A stretch of DNA of 64,000 nucleotides from Prochilodus magdalenae (GCA_024036415.1 JAMWET010003560.1:388001-452000), one strand, 5' to 3'. Counted from the first letter of the stretch, positions 12,525-27,900 are shown. Numbers and translations are program-made. The notes: generated by a model not told the origin, from the letters alone.

Positions 12525-15500
12525 TGGCCGTCGTCCTCCACGCTTTGTGCCTGCCTGAAGGTAAAATGGTCCCCACTCTGCATCTGTTTGGTAGACTTGG
12601 TAGATCTGTTAACTGAGTTAAAGTTCTACACTTTAGGCTGTCATGTCCTCAAAGGTATTTACTGTGTGTCCAATAAGAGAATAAGTGCCCTCCGGATGTG
12701 CCCTATTTTTGTGTTCAGTGGCTGTGATTAAACTTAAGCTGCTACAGTATTTCACTGAGTGAATTAAAAATGAGGTGGTGATTCTTCAACCAGCTCATGC
12801 ACTTCAAAAGACGGAGTGACAAAGTGGCAGATGAAAAACAAAGTCTTTGTAAATCTGTAAACATGAAATGACACACTTTGCTGGAGCACTGCATTGTTGC
12901 AATAAGATAAATGATAAGAAAGTAGTACCTGCGAAGCGTGCGAAGTTCAGTTCAGCTACACTGCTTTCAACTGTGGGAAGGTAGGAAGGACTCCAACAGT
13001 AGTTCACATAAAGATCGTTTTTGGTACCATGTTTATCAATTTCATGAATATGATAAAGCAATATCATTTCATCGGCTGAAAAAGCCATGCCTTCTAGCCG
13101 CTGCTGAAACTATTCTATATGGCATATGGATCATGGGTAAGCAAATAAACTGCAACCTGAGTCACCGATGGTGATTAAACAATGCAATTGACTGGATTTT
13201 AAACCTATTATTAAACAATGAGCAAATGTTGCGATATTACTTACCAATGGATTCTATTAAAAGTGTATGTGGGGTGATGACAGCAAGTTCATTTGTGGTC
13301 CCCTAGATCAGAAACAGTACCTTAGTTTGTCCTAGAATCGCAGATGGCTTAAAAATATAACTCCACTGAAGAAGTCTTATTAAATAAAAGTTCATTTATA
13401 TTTAAATTCTATTAATCATTCAGTAGCTAGCGTGAAACTAATATGTCAACTGCAATCAGTGTATAGAAGCGCAGAGAGATAAACTGAAATGTACTTACGT
13501 TTTTTTTAATTCGCCTTAGTGTACAATAATCGTTCTTCATTGTTAGGAATAAAGGTAAGTCTGAAGATGTCCTTATTTTCTCCACAATGTAGAATTTTAA
13601 TTAAAATATATATTTTGCACTGTGTCCAAAAAATATGCTTCTTTATTTAATAGATTATTCCTAGCATGTCAATAATCATAAAACTGAAAACACTAAAACT
13701 TGCAGCATGGAATTACCCAGTGTTTATAGGATTGTAACTTAATCTTCCTAAAATATAAATGATGTACGCTCACACACTACAGTTGTATGAAAAGGTTTTG
13801 GGGTCCTGATCAAATGACATTTTCTAAGTGGAAATAAGTCATGCATCCTCCACTGATAATACACTTACATGTGACACAATTAATTTTTATTTAAGAGGTT
13901 TTGGTATATTGGAAATATTACATTCGCATAAAATGCGCTTCTGCAAAAGCCAGAATTTCTGTTTTATTTTTCAAATTTGTTCAGTTCAGTAAATTACCTG
14001 TAATATAGTATTACGATGGAATGTGGAAGTGTATACTCTGTAGAGGATGTGTACCTTATTTTCGAAATGTCATTTGACATGTCATTTGCATATGACTGTA
14101 CTTTTGACCCTGATCTAGACCTTGTAAGCTACAGCTTCTAAGCGTTATGTAAACAAAACATCTTAATTAAAATTAGCCATACCTTCTAGAGCTGTATAAG
14201 TGAAGACTGCATGCACCAGCTTTGATAGTTTAGCATTTACTCGTTTACATTTACTCTTTATTTTCTTCCATACACTTATTGCTTCTTATTGTTACATCTG
14301 GAGAACCAGGAGGGCCCTCAGTGACACCAGAATGATGGAGAAGTGCTTAACGATATTTCAAGTCTGTGTGCCATTCGACAAACACAGTCCCAACTAAACA
14401 GAAGTGTTCTCTCTTAAAAGGGTTTAAATGGGTCTTAAATGGGTATTTAACATTATACTGTCTTACTTTTCATCCTGCTTCATTCTTTCTTGATTTGTCT
14501 GAAATTTGAGCAAGTTCCTGCAGTAACAGTGAGATAAACTGAACTTTGTTAACCCTTTAATGCTGAGAACAGCGGCTATATCCGTCTTTGAATCTGCTCT
14601 CCTCTCTGTAATAATTCGATCACTTTCTGGTGTTGCCACGTTTATTTTCTGATGCGAAGAACCTGATAACAGCTAAAAGCCTACAGATGTTTACTATGTC
14701 GTAAAAGGCCATTCAGAGCAAATACATAGAATAGGAAAATATTTCATACTTAGACACCTTTGACGTTTACTCTGATGAAACAATTTAGTGATATGAACTG
14801 GTTCTTTAATGTTTTGGTTGCCCTTGCTCAGAAATGAGCTCAGAGCAGCCAACAATAAAGGCAGCATCGCAACTTCTTTTATGCACAGTATAAAACAGAG
14901 TAACACACAAAAAGCTTCGCTTCCACATGCTGATACATTGTACAATGGCCTCCGCCACCAACAAAAGCCTGGTACAAGTTGTGTATAATTATTTACGCAT
15001 ATATGCATTGTTTATTAAACCAATTTGGGCAGAGTTTACAGCTTAATTCTAAATTTACTTCACACATACTTACTTTACCATTTTCTTTGAGAAGCTTTAT
15101 TCACTAATTTAGTGTATTTAAACTTAAATAAATAAAATAAAACATTCCATTTTGTTCATTCCAAAACAATCACAACTCAACTATACCTACTCAGAGTGTA
15201 GCAGTTTTTTCCATAGTGAACATTTTAGCAAATTTTTAACTTAACATATGTACCCGTTGTACAAAACCAGCAAACACAACTTTGAGCAATTGTACACACA
15301 TGAAATCATAATATTTTTTATTTTTATATAATCAAGTTTGCTTATTTGCAGTAAATATGTATTTCGGTAAAAGAAAGACACTAAACTGTCGCTGTGGTGG
15401 GACCCTTAAGGATATATCCTCAGTATCTTTAATCCATAGCAGCTATATTTATTAAGCTGTATCAACTCCAAACTCCCTGTCTTATCTCGTAGTTTTTCAT

Positions 15501-18500
15501 TTTATTAAAATATTAAGTTCTAAAATGGTACAAATACATCTTTTCCCTGAACAATTGGTAAACAGTTCATATAAAAATGTATACAGATCCAAAAACAGAC
15601 TTCGGGACACATTTACTTCAAAAAAATGAGCTCCAACTGCTGATCATGCGATCGGAGGGACGAGGATGCAGTCTTATGTCCTGCTCTAAACTGCAGGAGA
15701 GTGGCTGAAAAAAAAAGCTGAAAAAAGCTCTTTGGCTACATCCAAAACAGCGTGCTACCATGCGGGTAGTTCGTTAATAACAGTGCACCACTAACAGAAC
15801 TCCGTTAAGTACTGTAGTATGTTAGAAAGTGGTTTTGGATGCAGCTTTCGTGTTGCAGTACAAACATAAAAACGTTTTCATGGGACGTCATTTTTCAAAA
15901 ATAGACATGATTAATTAAATATACCTTTAATATCACTATAGAATGCTATAAAAAGTAATATAGATGTGGGACTTATTATTCAAGTTTCCAGGTGGGAATT
16001 TAGGATGACCACCACTTATAGAAAGACCTCTATAAATGATGATGGCTAACTAGCGCACACAGCATATATTAGCATGTGACATAAGCTGTTACAGTATCAG
16101 ACATTTGGCATCTGTCATTACAGGCAACAATAACATGACGTTGTAATGTTACTGAGGAAACGGCTCTGGACAGCGTGTGCCATGACATGTTTATGCAGCA
16201 GGGTTCAAGGCTGGGTTATGGTGTGGTAGGGTTTTTGAAGTGCCCCTTAAAGTGGTTTTGGATAGCCAACAGTGTCCCAGGGTGTATTTTAGGCCTGTTC
16301 AAAAAGAATCTGAGGTTGCTGATACAAGGCGGCTTTTAATAATCCTGCTTGACATGTATATATATTTTTGTCTCAGCATTTTATCGTATGTTACTTCATA
16401 GTTTTTATGTTTTTTTAGTGTTAAAAAAATACCACTTTAGAAAAAAAGTTTCTCAGGTTTAGACATTTCAAAAAATTCCAATAAACAAGCTGTTTATTTG
16501 GTCAGTAAGTGTTTATTTGGTCTGATATGCCAAAGAATAGAATTAACATTTTACTATAGGGAGTGATTTTATGTCTATTAATATGTTTTCTTAAACCATT
16601 TTCAAATCTCTCCTCGACTAAGCCCAGCGATATTTGTGGAAATGAATGATGTGATGAATGAAAGAATTTTGAAAAAACAATTTTATGCCGTTTTTTTATT
16701 CTTTTTCAAAATAACAAATTGTTGTTACTTAAATTACATTTATTTCGATATGATCTGAAATGATGTGTTTCTCACTTTAATGCTTACATGAATGGTTAAA
16801 AAATGCTTTCTGCAGTGTATCGTATATGTGTACAAATATATTTTTTAAACTCAGATCTGATACACAGTCATATACTGACATAGCTATTTCAGACTTAACC
16901 TACACATGTACATAACCAAAAACTCTTAATAAAGCATATTTGATTTGGACAATGCTGTGTAAAACAAGGGGCGATATTAATTCTGTCTCGTCTTCTTTTG
17001 TCTTTAGGACAAGTGGTTGTAGACGCTTCGTCTGGCGATGAGAATGCAGGGGAACAGAGTGAGTCTTTTATTAGTGTATTGTATAAGTGTGTGATTCAAA
17101 GCCCCATATCGCCACTGCCATCATGTTCAGATTGACATTCTAAGCAACAACCAGCCACATCAGGACAATATCATTGCAAAACCGCTTTACCGTCTCGAAA
17201 CAATAGACCACCCAGGAACAACAAGATTAGATCAAACGAAGAAACTGAGTCAGTATGAGAGTAGGTGGTACATCTGGAACGACGTTTACTAGGACAAAAG
17301 GGGCATTAAAATTGTATGCTATACTAACTAGGAGACTTTAATTCAGAATCTGCTGTGTTGATTGCCAACGTGCTTGTAAAAAAGCTTGTAGACCAGAAAA
17401 AAAAAACTTTTATTGACTGTTTTACACTTTAAGAAGGTTCTTCACACTCACAAATATCATTTATAAACAAGTGGCTTTAAAGAATCAACCTTTAAAATCT
17501 TCTGTAGAGAACCAAATGTGGTTCTGTGGTGGTAGTGCTCCAAAGAACCCTTTTGGCAAAGCTGTTTCCAGGAGAGAAATCTCTGCCTCTGTGTCTTATA
17601 GCAGTAAGGAGATAATTTCATGAGCTCGAATTCAAACCACAATTGTTGTTCTATTAAAGTCTGTAAACTTTCTAAAAAAAAGTCTTCCCCAGTGTCCTCC
17701 ATGCCACAGTTTGACATTTCCACAGGAAGTGACTCACGGGATGTGGCTGTGCTGCAGTTTACTCTTGCAACTTAGCATAGACATACGTCTATTCTACAAG
17801 ACTATTGATGGCACTGTGAAAAAATACAAACTAAAAAAAACTTCCAGCAAACTGAGTTCAACACAAACCCTAACTAGCCTGAAACCACAATCCTTCCAAA
17901 AACCTATTTTATAAACCACACAACCTGTACAGGTGCACTTTTTGGGATTACTGTATTGTATCTGAGGCTGGCCATTTATCTGGCTTCCTCTACAAAAGAA
18001 AACACCCATTGACATGCCATTACAATGTCATTGTCACTACAGTGCTGAGACTCCTATGCTGGTCTAATGGTGGTCACTTTTCCATTTATGATTGAGGTAA
18101 AAAGTGGCTGACACAGATCATCTACATCTTTAAAAAGAAAAGTGCCAAAGAGTTCTTTAGAGCCATAGAAGATAGAAAAATAGTGAAAACATTTTTGGCA
18201 TATTCATATTCCAAACTAAAAGCGACAACATATCACCAGAAAATGCACTCCTCTCCTCCTCCATCTTCAATTCTCAGTAGTCTAAAGGAACAGCTGCAAG
18301 TTCAGCATCATACTTCATCCCTTTACTCGCCACGAGCATCTCCAGTGGTGGAAAGCAGCGAATGTTGACTCTTGTTTTGCTTTTATTGATATCACTTTCT
18401 TTGTTTGCTGTTGAATGTGGCTTCTTAATGAGAGCAAACAGCAGTGCTAATAACAGTCACCAGCCACCAGCTTTAGTCATTGTTACACTCCTCCATTGGC

Positions 18501-21500
18501 TGCCTGGTTTTAAAAGATCTAACTGGGAGCAGAACCCTCAATGTTACTGACAAGAGATTATAACACATCATAAGGACAGGGCAGCTTGTTCATCCTCTCA
18601 TGCTGAACTGATTCCACTCAGCTCTACAGTGATTCACAAGCGCAAAAGGGTATTTCAAGACAGGATGGGCCATGGCTAGCTAGTTAGCATGCCAACTTAA
18701 GTAGTCTTCTGTGCAACATGATATATAGTCGTGTTTGACATACCATCAAAACTGTCAATTCTTCAAATTCTGTTTATAATTTTAGTTCATTGTTAAATTG
18801 AAAAGCCTATAAGTCACAGTAAAATCAACATCTTTCCTTAGGTGGGCTGCATATGTTAAGGCTTTCCCAGGGTTGTTCTGGAACGCCACAGACTCTCCAG
18901 AATAAAAGTTGGGTGCCTGTCATCTTTAAGCATCAGAGCTCAGATAAAAACATTGAAACAGCCCAGCAAGTTTGCACAGCCCTGGACTGCGGGGGACTTT
19001 TACAGGTTAATGAAAACAAGACAGATGAAATCAACACCTGCCTGACTGACTGCATCATCAGAGACTCCGAACTGCACAACTGCACAGCAGCTACATTGGA
19101 CAATTGCTCTGAAGTGATGGAGGTGAACTGCGGTGAGTCGTCCAGAGTCAAAGTTCATGCAGACACTGTTTGCTATTTTCTGTTAGCTACTGAGCTAAAC
19201 ATTCTCCACCCACAAATGCATTTCTTCCACTAGTGTAACATAACGAGGGGGCAGTGTGGACATTTCCACACTTTTCCACAGAGTTTTTCAAAAATATGCT
19301 AAATAAATCTGGGGGTCGCAGGATGTCATTGAAAATACACAGCCTGTATTTTCTCAGATTATTAAGAGTGGCTTTTACATGAAATCACTCTTACTAATGG
19401 TATCACAAGTCTTGGGGTGGCACACAAAAACCAAAAGCCAAAAGCTATTTCAGTAATTCTATAATAAGAGTCAGTTCTATTATTAGAGTCAAAATTATTA
19501 TGTCATTACAAAACCATTCAATTTGACACAGTTCCAAAATTTGAAGAGCGCTGTTAACCCTAACTGATATGAATCTGTGGCTAAAAGATATTATAGTAGA
19601 TCAAATTTAGTTTTATGCATTTTTCCCATTGTTATGATCTATTACATGGTGGCAGTGTATGTAGGTACGTCAGCTTTAGTGGGACTTTAGGCAGTTAATT
19701 TCAGGTTTACTTCAGGCAAAGAAAATAGGTTAGGCTAATGCTGACATTAACTAGCTAACTGACAAGCAGCCAATAAGTTTAAGAAAGGATAAAACTTCAG
19801 ATCATAGTGAGAGCATGAATGAGTGACAGAAACAATAACTTTTCTTTACTACTTGGAGACAATCACATTAGACAAGTGTCAAAAATTACAAAATTTTATA
19901 TCCCACAACCAGTAAATAGAGCATATCATCAACACCAGCTCTACACTCAGCAAGGACACTGCAAAGAGACAGGTCTGCTGTGAGCCATTTTCACTAAATA
20001 GACACATTTGAACCATGTGCTGGCTGCGGATGCTTTAAAAGTTCATGATGTACATTTTAAGGGCGTTAAAAAAAACCCTCCAGAGCCCTCCTAGTACACG
20101 CTTAGCCCCCTTTCCAAAACCCTCCAGTAACACCCCTCATGTTGAAAAATGTGGTGTTGTAGTTTGCCATTTATCAATTAGCTACAACAATATGCAAATC
20201 GATAAATGGTAAGGCCAATTGTGTAGCATTTGTGGGTGGAGCAGGTGTAGATCAACTGTCATGTCTTTACTAATAGTTTGGTCTAAACCTTTCAAATATG
20301 ATATGATTTTTTCTGTCCTTCAGAGCACCAGGTCGTTCGCTTGGTTAGTTCTTATGCCTGTGCGGGACGAGTGGAGCTGCTTGATGCCAGCCTCTGGGGC
20401 TCAGTCTGTGATGATGAATGGAGCTTAGAAGGAGGCAATGTGGTGTGTGCCCAGCTAGGTTGTGGCAGTGCTGTCACCATAACTGGTGAGAAAGATCGTT
20501 TTGGCCCAGGCACAGGGCCCATCCACATCACCAAACTCAACTGCACAGGAAACGAGAGCAACATCTGGCACTGCAGTCAGAAGCATGTAGATAACAACTA
20601 CTGTGGCCATAAAGAAGATGCTGGAGTGGTGTGTTCAGGTACACGATACTACTACCACTGCACACAGATCAGGGGGTGGAAATACAGCCACATTTTCTTT
20701 GACAGTTCCCTAAATTGTAGGTGTAAACCAAATTAACGTTAAATGCTCCAAATGACTAGTTATTATAACTAGTACCAAGGTAGTGCATCTAACACTGGAA
20801 TGGCCAACCGGTTCTAGGGGTTAACTGGATAAACTACACAGCAATGTGTGATTGTTTGGGATAAAAGGGACAGGGCAGTTATCTGGCATTAGAAAGGCCG
20901 TACATAAATACTGTTCACCGAGTCTTACAAGGATTAGGGCATTGACACATGAAACATACCCTCTGAACAAAAGCTCTTTATTTAGAGGTCAGAAGCAGGG
21001 GAGAGCTGGTGTTCGAGTATGGGGTAATGTAGGGCAGGTCATAAACAGCCACACGGTTTTATTTCCCCGTAGACACTAACCCCACTAACCAGCCCCACAG
21101 CCCAGCCCAAACACAAGCAACATTTATGCACATTTCCTAACCCTGCAACTTTTTTTAAAACGATCAGTTCTGTTCGACTGCAGCCGTGGCTTTCCTCCAC
21201 AGCACATGGCAGCGTGAACCAAAAGCGTGATGCTACATTAAGTACCTAACCATAACCTATGATCGAAACTGTGTATGGGCTTCAGAAAACTATCTTTATA
21301 TTTTGTGCTGCCATTTTACATCATGTACCTACTTGGCAACCAGAAGCATTTCTAATTTCCCCTAATGACATGTCATTTGTCATAAAATACATTTAATTGA
21401 AATTGAATTACTTGCAAATAATTTAGGTGAAAAATGCATTTGCACTTAAGTGCAAAAGCCTCTGATGAGTATATCAAGTCAACCTGTGAGCAATCCAAAA

Positions 21501-21956
21501 TCATTTTGACATTGTCATTTAGCTTTTTATTCGATAAAAAAAGAAATAGTTAAAATGAAAACATTCCAGATTATCAGTGTCACTCTCATAATTATGCAGC
21601 CCAATGTATATACACCACAAAAAGAAATTATAGAGAAATTATACTCATCTGAAATGCAGGTACTGTGTCAGGATCTCAGTGTAGGCAGTATTTCTAATAT
21701 TACACATTATGAGTTGTACACTGTAAAACATGCAACCTAATAAAATTGCTTAAATTAGTTACAAGCAATTGAAGCTTTACTTACTGAAAGAATCGTTTAT
21801 TCAAAGTCCTTTTTAAAAGTTTAAAAATAAACCTAATCTATTTGCTTGGAACAAATAAGAGTGCTTTTTTATCTGGACCAACGAAACGCTTTTTAACAGT
21901 TTGCACCTATAGAAATATTCCATTTAATGCCTGCATTTAGGGGGCTTCCTCATATG

Positions 21957-21991
<35 letters not shown>

Positions 21992-24900
21992 TTATTTATC
22001 TCACAGAAAGAAAACACTCAAAGTAGAAAAAGACAGTTAAGACGATAGTTTTGAGCTTTTGGAAATTTCTGCGTAATTAACACCCAGGTGCTAGTCTCAT
22101 GTGCTGGAGAGTTACTGTGTAAAAACCGTGCGACCAGTGTTAGCTCTGAGGTTAATCCTCTAACCCTGAATTCAGCAGCCACTAAAGCAATAAAGGTCAC
22201 AAAACGCCGTCTGCTACAGTTAATGTGCTAATGCTGACTGCCAACTGCCAGTGATAAAATGTGCTATCAGTACTCAGATGAACTGGGACAGTCTAATCTT
22301 ATTTTATACATTTCCTCTCAAACAGGAAGCACTATCACGACAGCTACCCCAATCAACACGACTGAAGCAGCTTCAACAAACTGGACCACAGGTGATGCCT
22401 ACACTCTAACCTAAAACTACAGATAAAAATAACATCTTTCATTTATTAATAGATAGAGAAGACAGTGTGAACAGTAAAAAGTGTATTACATGTACGTTTT
22501 AAATTCAGTGCATGATCTAATCATTGCCTTGTCCTGCATCTCCTTAGATTTTACAACAGTGATGTCGGTTACGGATTACAGCATCAACCTGTCAGCGCCA
22601 GTGTGGGGCTGTATCGCTCTGTCTGTCGCTCTGCTTTTAGTGTTATTATCAAATGCTGCTCTTTGCAAACACTACAGACGAAAGAATGGCAAGTAGACAT
22701 GACTTTCTTATTTCTGTTCTGGAGTCGTTCAATACATAACAATACATAAATAATACAATACATTACCAATTAAGATAACAGCACATTACCATTTAACAAA
22801 AATATACGGTAGCATTCAATATAATACACTACCATTCACCATAACCACACATTACTATTTAACATAACTATACATTACCACTCAATATAATACATTACCA
22901 TTCACCATAACCACACATTACTATTTAACATAACTATACATTACCACTCAATATAATACATTACCATTCACCATAACCACACATTACCACTCAATAATAC
23001 ATACCATTAACCACCATTCACCATAACCACACATTACTATTTAACATAACTATACATTACCACTCAATATAATACATTACCATTCACCATAACCACACAT
23101 TACTATTTAACATAACTATACATTACCACTCAATATAATACATTACCATTCACCATAACCACACATTACTATTTAACATAACTATACATTACCATTCAAC
23201 ATTACCATTCACCATAACCACACATTACTATTACATACTCAATAACCGGTTATTACTATTTGACCATTTTATGAAAGTTATTACTTTGACCATTTTATAA
23301 AGAATGAACCAATGGATATGGTCCACAATTAAATCTTGCTTAATTAATACATTATCACTGTCCAAGGCAAATCTCCTGAATGGTGACTTTACAAGAGAGG
23401 GCAAAATCCTTCTTTACTTTCAATACAAGTCAAAATGAATAGATTTTATTACAAGCAATTTTGGAGCATTTCCATTGGTTGAATCACTATCGATGTGTCA
23501 CACAATGTAATGCTTATATAACTAATAATAACCTAAATTAAAGATATTTTTATTTTTGGACTCCTTAACAGTCACTCTGGAGAATAGGAATAGTCTTTCC
23601 TAGCAATCAGCGCTATTATAGTTTATAAGATTTATAGTTTATAGTTTATATATAATTTGAAGTTTATATTATAGTTTATATAAGATTATAGTTTGAGATA
23701 ATACATTATAATTTGAGAAACAACTGATTGATGTTTTGTATCGTGTTTGAATTCAAATGATTTTGCACCAAACACTGGTTTGACAGTAGCTGTCACAATA
23801 ACAGTTATGTCCTATTCTGAAGCTCTACTACAGGTAGCTGGATTACTCTGCTCTACATGTCACACAAAAACATCTGCAAATGCAGGGCCTCCCAAATGCA
23901 TAGTGAAGTGTGATTCTTTTCCATTCCCTGTGCTTACAGCATGTGTGATTCATCAAAGACACCTTGACTCTCACACGGGAGAAGATGGGGACATCAACAA
24001 CCTCCGAGCTGTTACTGCACATCCTGTCACTGTACAAATACCAATGCCTGGTATGTGCCCTTATATCTATCCAGTACATGAAACCTACTAGAACTGCTCC
24101 ATATATGATCAAACAATGGAGAACTGTGTCCAAATTGAAGTGATCATGTTTCTTCAGTTCACCTAATGTCTAGTTATCTTTATATGATAGTAGGCCCAAC
24201 AATACATATATATTTCTAATATATACTGTGTAGTATTCTCTGGAACATACCTAAATCATTCAGAACTCTTGCTTTGATGCTTTTGTTCATCACTGTTCTT
24301 GCAACACATTACCCAGTATGCATTGCACTGAAACCACTAACAACTGCCGGGAATCTTTGTGGTGTGAAATCCTGGCTGGTAGCCACTGATCTGATGATCT
24401 GTAGGCCAATTAATACAACTAGTACAGCATGAAATAAATAAAATAAAACAGTGATTCTGTTTTCTACAATACCGGCAAGTTTATTTTTTCAAATGAAAGT
24501 TTTTTTTGCCAAATTAAAGTTTGTATATATATAAATATATACAGTGGGGAAAATAAGTATTTGAACACCCTGCGACTTTGCAAGTTCTCCCACTTAGAAA
24601 TCATGGAGGGGTCTGAAATTTTCATCTTAGGTGCATGTCCACTGTGAGAGACATAATCTAAAAAAAAAATCCGGAAATCACAATATGTGATTTTTCAATA
24701 ATTTATTTAATGATTTCTAAGTGGGAGAACTTGCAAAGTTGCAGGGTGTTCAAATACTTATTTTCCCCAATGTATATATATATATATAGTAACCAGTTAC
24801 AGAAACCTCTTGACTCAACTTCCAGTTGGTTTCTGTTATAAGGATTTCAGCCAGGAGGTTTCTGTAACTGATTACTGTACCAACTGCTCACAATTTTTTT

Positions 24901-27900
24901 TCCACAGGTGAAACACAAGCCAGGAGACCCTCACAGGACGATTCTGAGACTTCAAGTGGCTCTGATTATGAACACTACTCCCACTATTGTGTACAGTCAC
25001 TATCTAATGCGAACAACTCACAGAGTAAGCAGCTAAATATTATATAAACAAAACAAACACATATTATACCCTATAACAGCTTGGTGATGGCTATTTATAC
25101 TGTGTACATAATCACTATCGGATGCAGCACCCACTGACAAGAACTGTTTACCTTGCAGCCTTGCATTATGCACCCGTGGTTGGTGAGAGCAATCAAGCAG
25201 AAGAAAGACTCAAGGAGGAAAGAGGCAAGGAGGAAAATGCTCTGAAAAACACGCCAGGTCGTATGCTATTTTTTCATATTTCCTCCTTTGCAGCTATTTT
25301 AGTTTTCCTACATATCATTGCAGTCCAAGGAAAAACAGGAACAAGGTACACAGAATATAAAGAACAGCTGCTGAGCTCAAATCATAAAGAAAAAAAATAA
25401 AAATGAAGAGGCTTGTTTTGACAGCAAAGAAATGCACTATGCTGCATTATAAGCACAATTATGTCAGGTTGTGTATTTGGACACTTTTGTTTAAGTATAT
25501 TTGGATTTACATATACAAATTGAGTTCTTACTTATTTGAACTCATATGGTTTCATATTATTACTCAAGAACAAAAAACATAAATAAATATATAACAAAAT
25601 TGACAAAAATTCAGATGTCTTTGTAGCAGAGCATGGCAGGAATGACCGTTTAGTTCTTGTTTTTTCATATAGTAAATGTGATGCGGGTTTTCCTAGCTTT
25701 TATTTGCTGCATTTATATAAACTATATATATAGTTTAGTTTTGTTACAAGTACATGTAAAGGGCAACAGGAAAAATGACATACAGGTTTGGCTTTTGTTC
25801 TGGCAGCTGCAATATATTACATATTTGATAGGGGATGATATATGAATGGGACATCCCATTCTCGAAGTTGTGCAGGCATTTAGGCATTTGATAAGCAACT
25901 CTGGCAGAACACACCCACATTCAATGCAGGAGGCTCTTCATGCAGGTCTGGGCAGTATTCCTTAGCTTCCAAGGGATATGGGACCAGTGGACTCACCAGA
26001 TTGCCTCTGCTAACACCACGTCACCGGACACAGCACTTTACACTGGCTTGTGAGGTTGTTTACTGGACATGTGGCATGGTCCGATTGTTTGAGGCTGATG
26101 GTAGAGTTTATGTACGGCACAGACCTCGTAAAGTCATGGGCTCCATTTGTTAATAAGGCACTGTGCAGGCTGGTGGTGGCTCCATACTGGTGTGGGTAGT
26201 TTTCTCCTGGCATGGGTTGGGTCCACTGGTCTGCATAAACATGTCACTACGTTTCACTGCTTGGTGACCATATGCAGCCCCGTATGGGTTTTGTATTCCC
26301 ACACAATGAAGAAATATTCCAATAGGAAAATAAACCATGACATCAGGCCCAAGTTGTCCACCACTGGTTCGAGGTTTGACATTCTGTAGAGTTTCGACGA
26401 ATGGTGTGGTCTACACATTCCCCTGACATGAGCCCAATCGATGCATTCGACTTTCATGCCTCATTTGAACCCTGATAAATCATGTCACCTTGCCATAAGC
26501 ATGATGGCCAGCATTTAACCTCACTCACAACAGAATATCTCACAACTGAAATAGGTGTGGGCTTCCCACACACAGTCGTGAGGTAACGCCACTCCATAAT
26601 CAAGTTACAGACTGTTATCCCATGATGTTTTAGTATGTCAGTGTATATGAATAATGCAAACACACGTAAGGTCTTGCGGCAGGGGTGAGGTGGAGTTACT
26701 GCCATCCCCACTGGGTGTGGGTACATGCTCCCCACTGATTACACACAGGTGTGCACAATCAGAAGGCGAGGCGCCATGCCCTCATAAACTGGCCTTCTCT
26801 CCAGTGTGAGAGAGGCAGCACATATGGCTACTGGCCACGCCGGAGTGAGCAACCCAGTGACAGACTGAGGGGTGAAAGACTCATTAGTCTTTAGGCTCTG
26901 AGTAAGCCTCATGTTTAGTTGTGTTCAGTTTTATGTAAATCAATCACTCTGCTTGACTCACCCCCCAGCACACATACCCCACACATACCCCCCTGCTGAG
27001 CTACAGTCTATATACTTTTTCATCTATTTCTCATGCAACAAAATTCTCTGGGAAGGTTCATGCACTGATGACCCTTTTCACTGTGGTTATAGACGATGGT
27101 GATTCAGACAGCACATCATCAGGAGAATGCTATGAAAACATAGAATCGGAACAGGAGCAACTTTTAAATCCAGGTTGGCTAATACATACATTAATCCATA
27201 TGGTGTTTGATATACAGTTTTTAATATCACCTTTATTTCTCCTACAGGTGGTAACCAAATTCACCCTGAGCACTCCCTGCAGATGGCACCATTACCTAAC
27301 ACCAGTCAATCAGCTAACAGAACCTGTACGTTAAAGATTTGTTTACTTGTGTAATGACAATCTGGTTGAAATCAAAGACTCATGAGGATTACTGGAAGGG
27401 CTCAGTGGCTATTTTTATTCATGTATTGTTGGATTACATTGTCCAACTGAAAACTATAATAAGCTTCTTCAACTTCACTATGGTTATAGCTTCTTGCGCG
27501 GAATCCTTTGAAGTCTTTTATGACAGCAAGTGCAATTCTGAACTGTATCTAGAACTGTATTTATTGTGATACGAACCTTGGCACATTGTGTTTAATCATT
27601 TGTCTTGGCAATAGGTGTGTCGTGTGTCATATATCATTACAGTAATAAATTAAAATAATGAGAAATAGTAAAAGTAAAAAAGGAACCAGTATTGAATATC
27701 TTGATGGCAATAGTTGATTTCTATTGAGGTAGCCTCAAAAACAGTTCTATATAAACGTGCACATTCCCTACAGGAGGGAGCCCAATCCTGGTCCTGGAGA
27801 TCTACCACTCTGAAGCATTCAGATCCTATCCTGGCCTGGTGGCAGGGTGGTAGGTCTCCAGGACTGGGCAGCCCAGATCTATGGAAATAAATGAAATATC

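Noticed and set aside
19001..19233. Extension of the first SRCR exon into the following intron as a secreted form
   Set aside because: The frame does run on to a stop in the intron, but the donor G|GTGAGT at 19132 is strong and the phase matches the next exon. No evidence favours intron retention.
22740..23247. Regular 66-bp repeats resembling a CRISPR array
   Set aside because: The repeats are head-to-tail without unique spacers, lie in a vertebrate intron and vary by point changes: a minisatellite.
26454..26735. A 93-codon minus-strand frame rich in His and Pro
   Set aside because: It lies in transposon-derived and unclassified intron sequence, with no homology that I recognise and no splice context.
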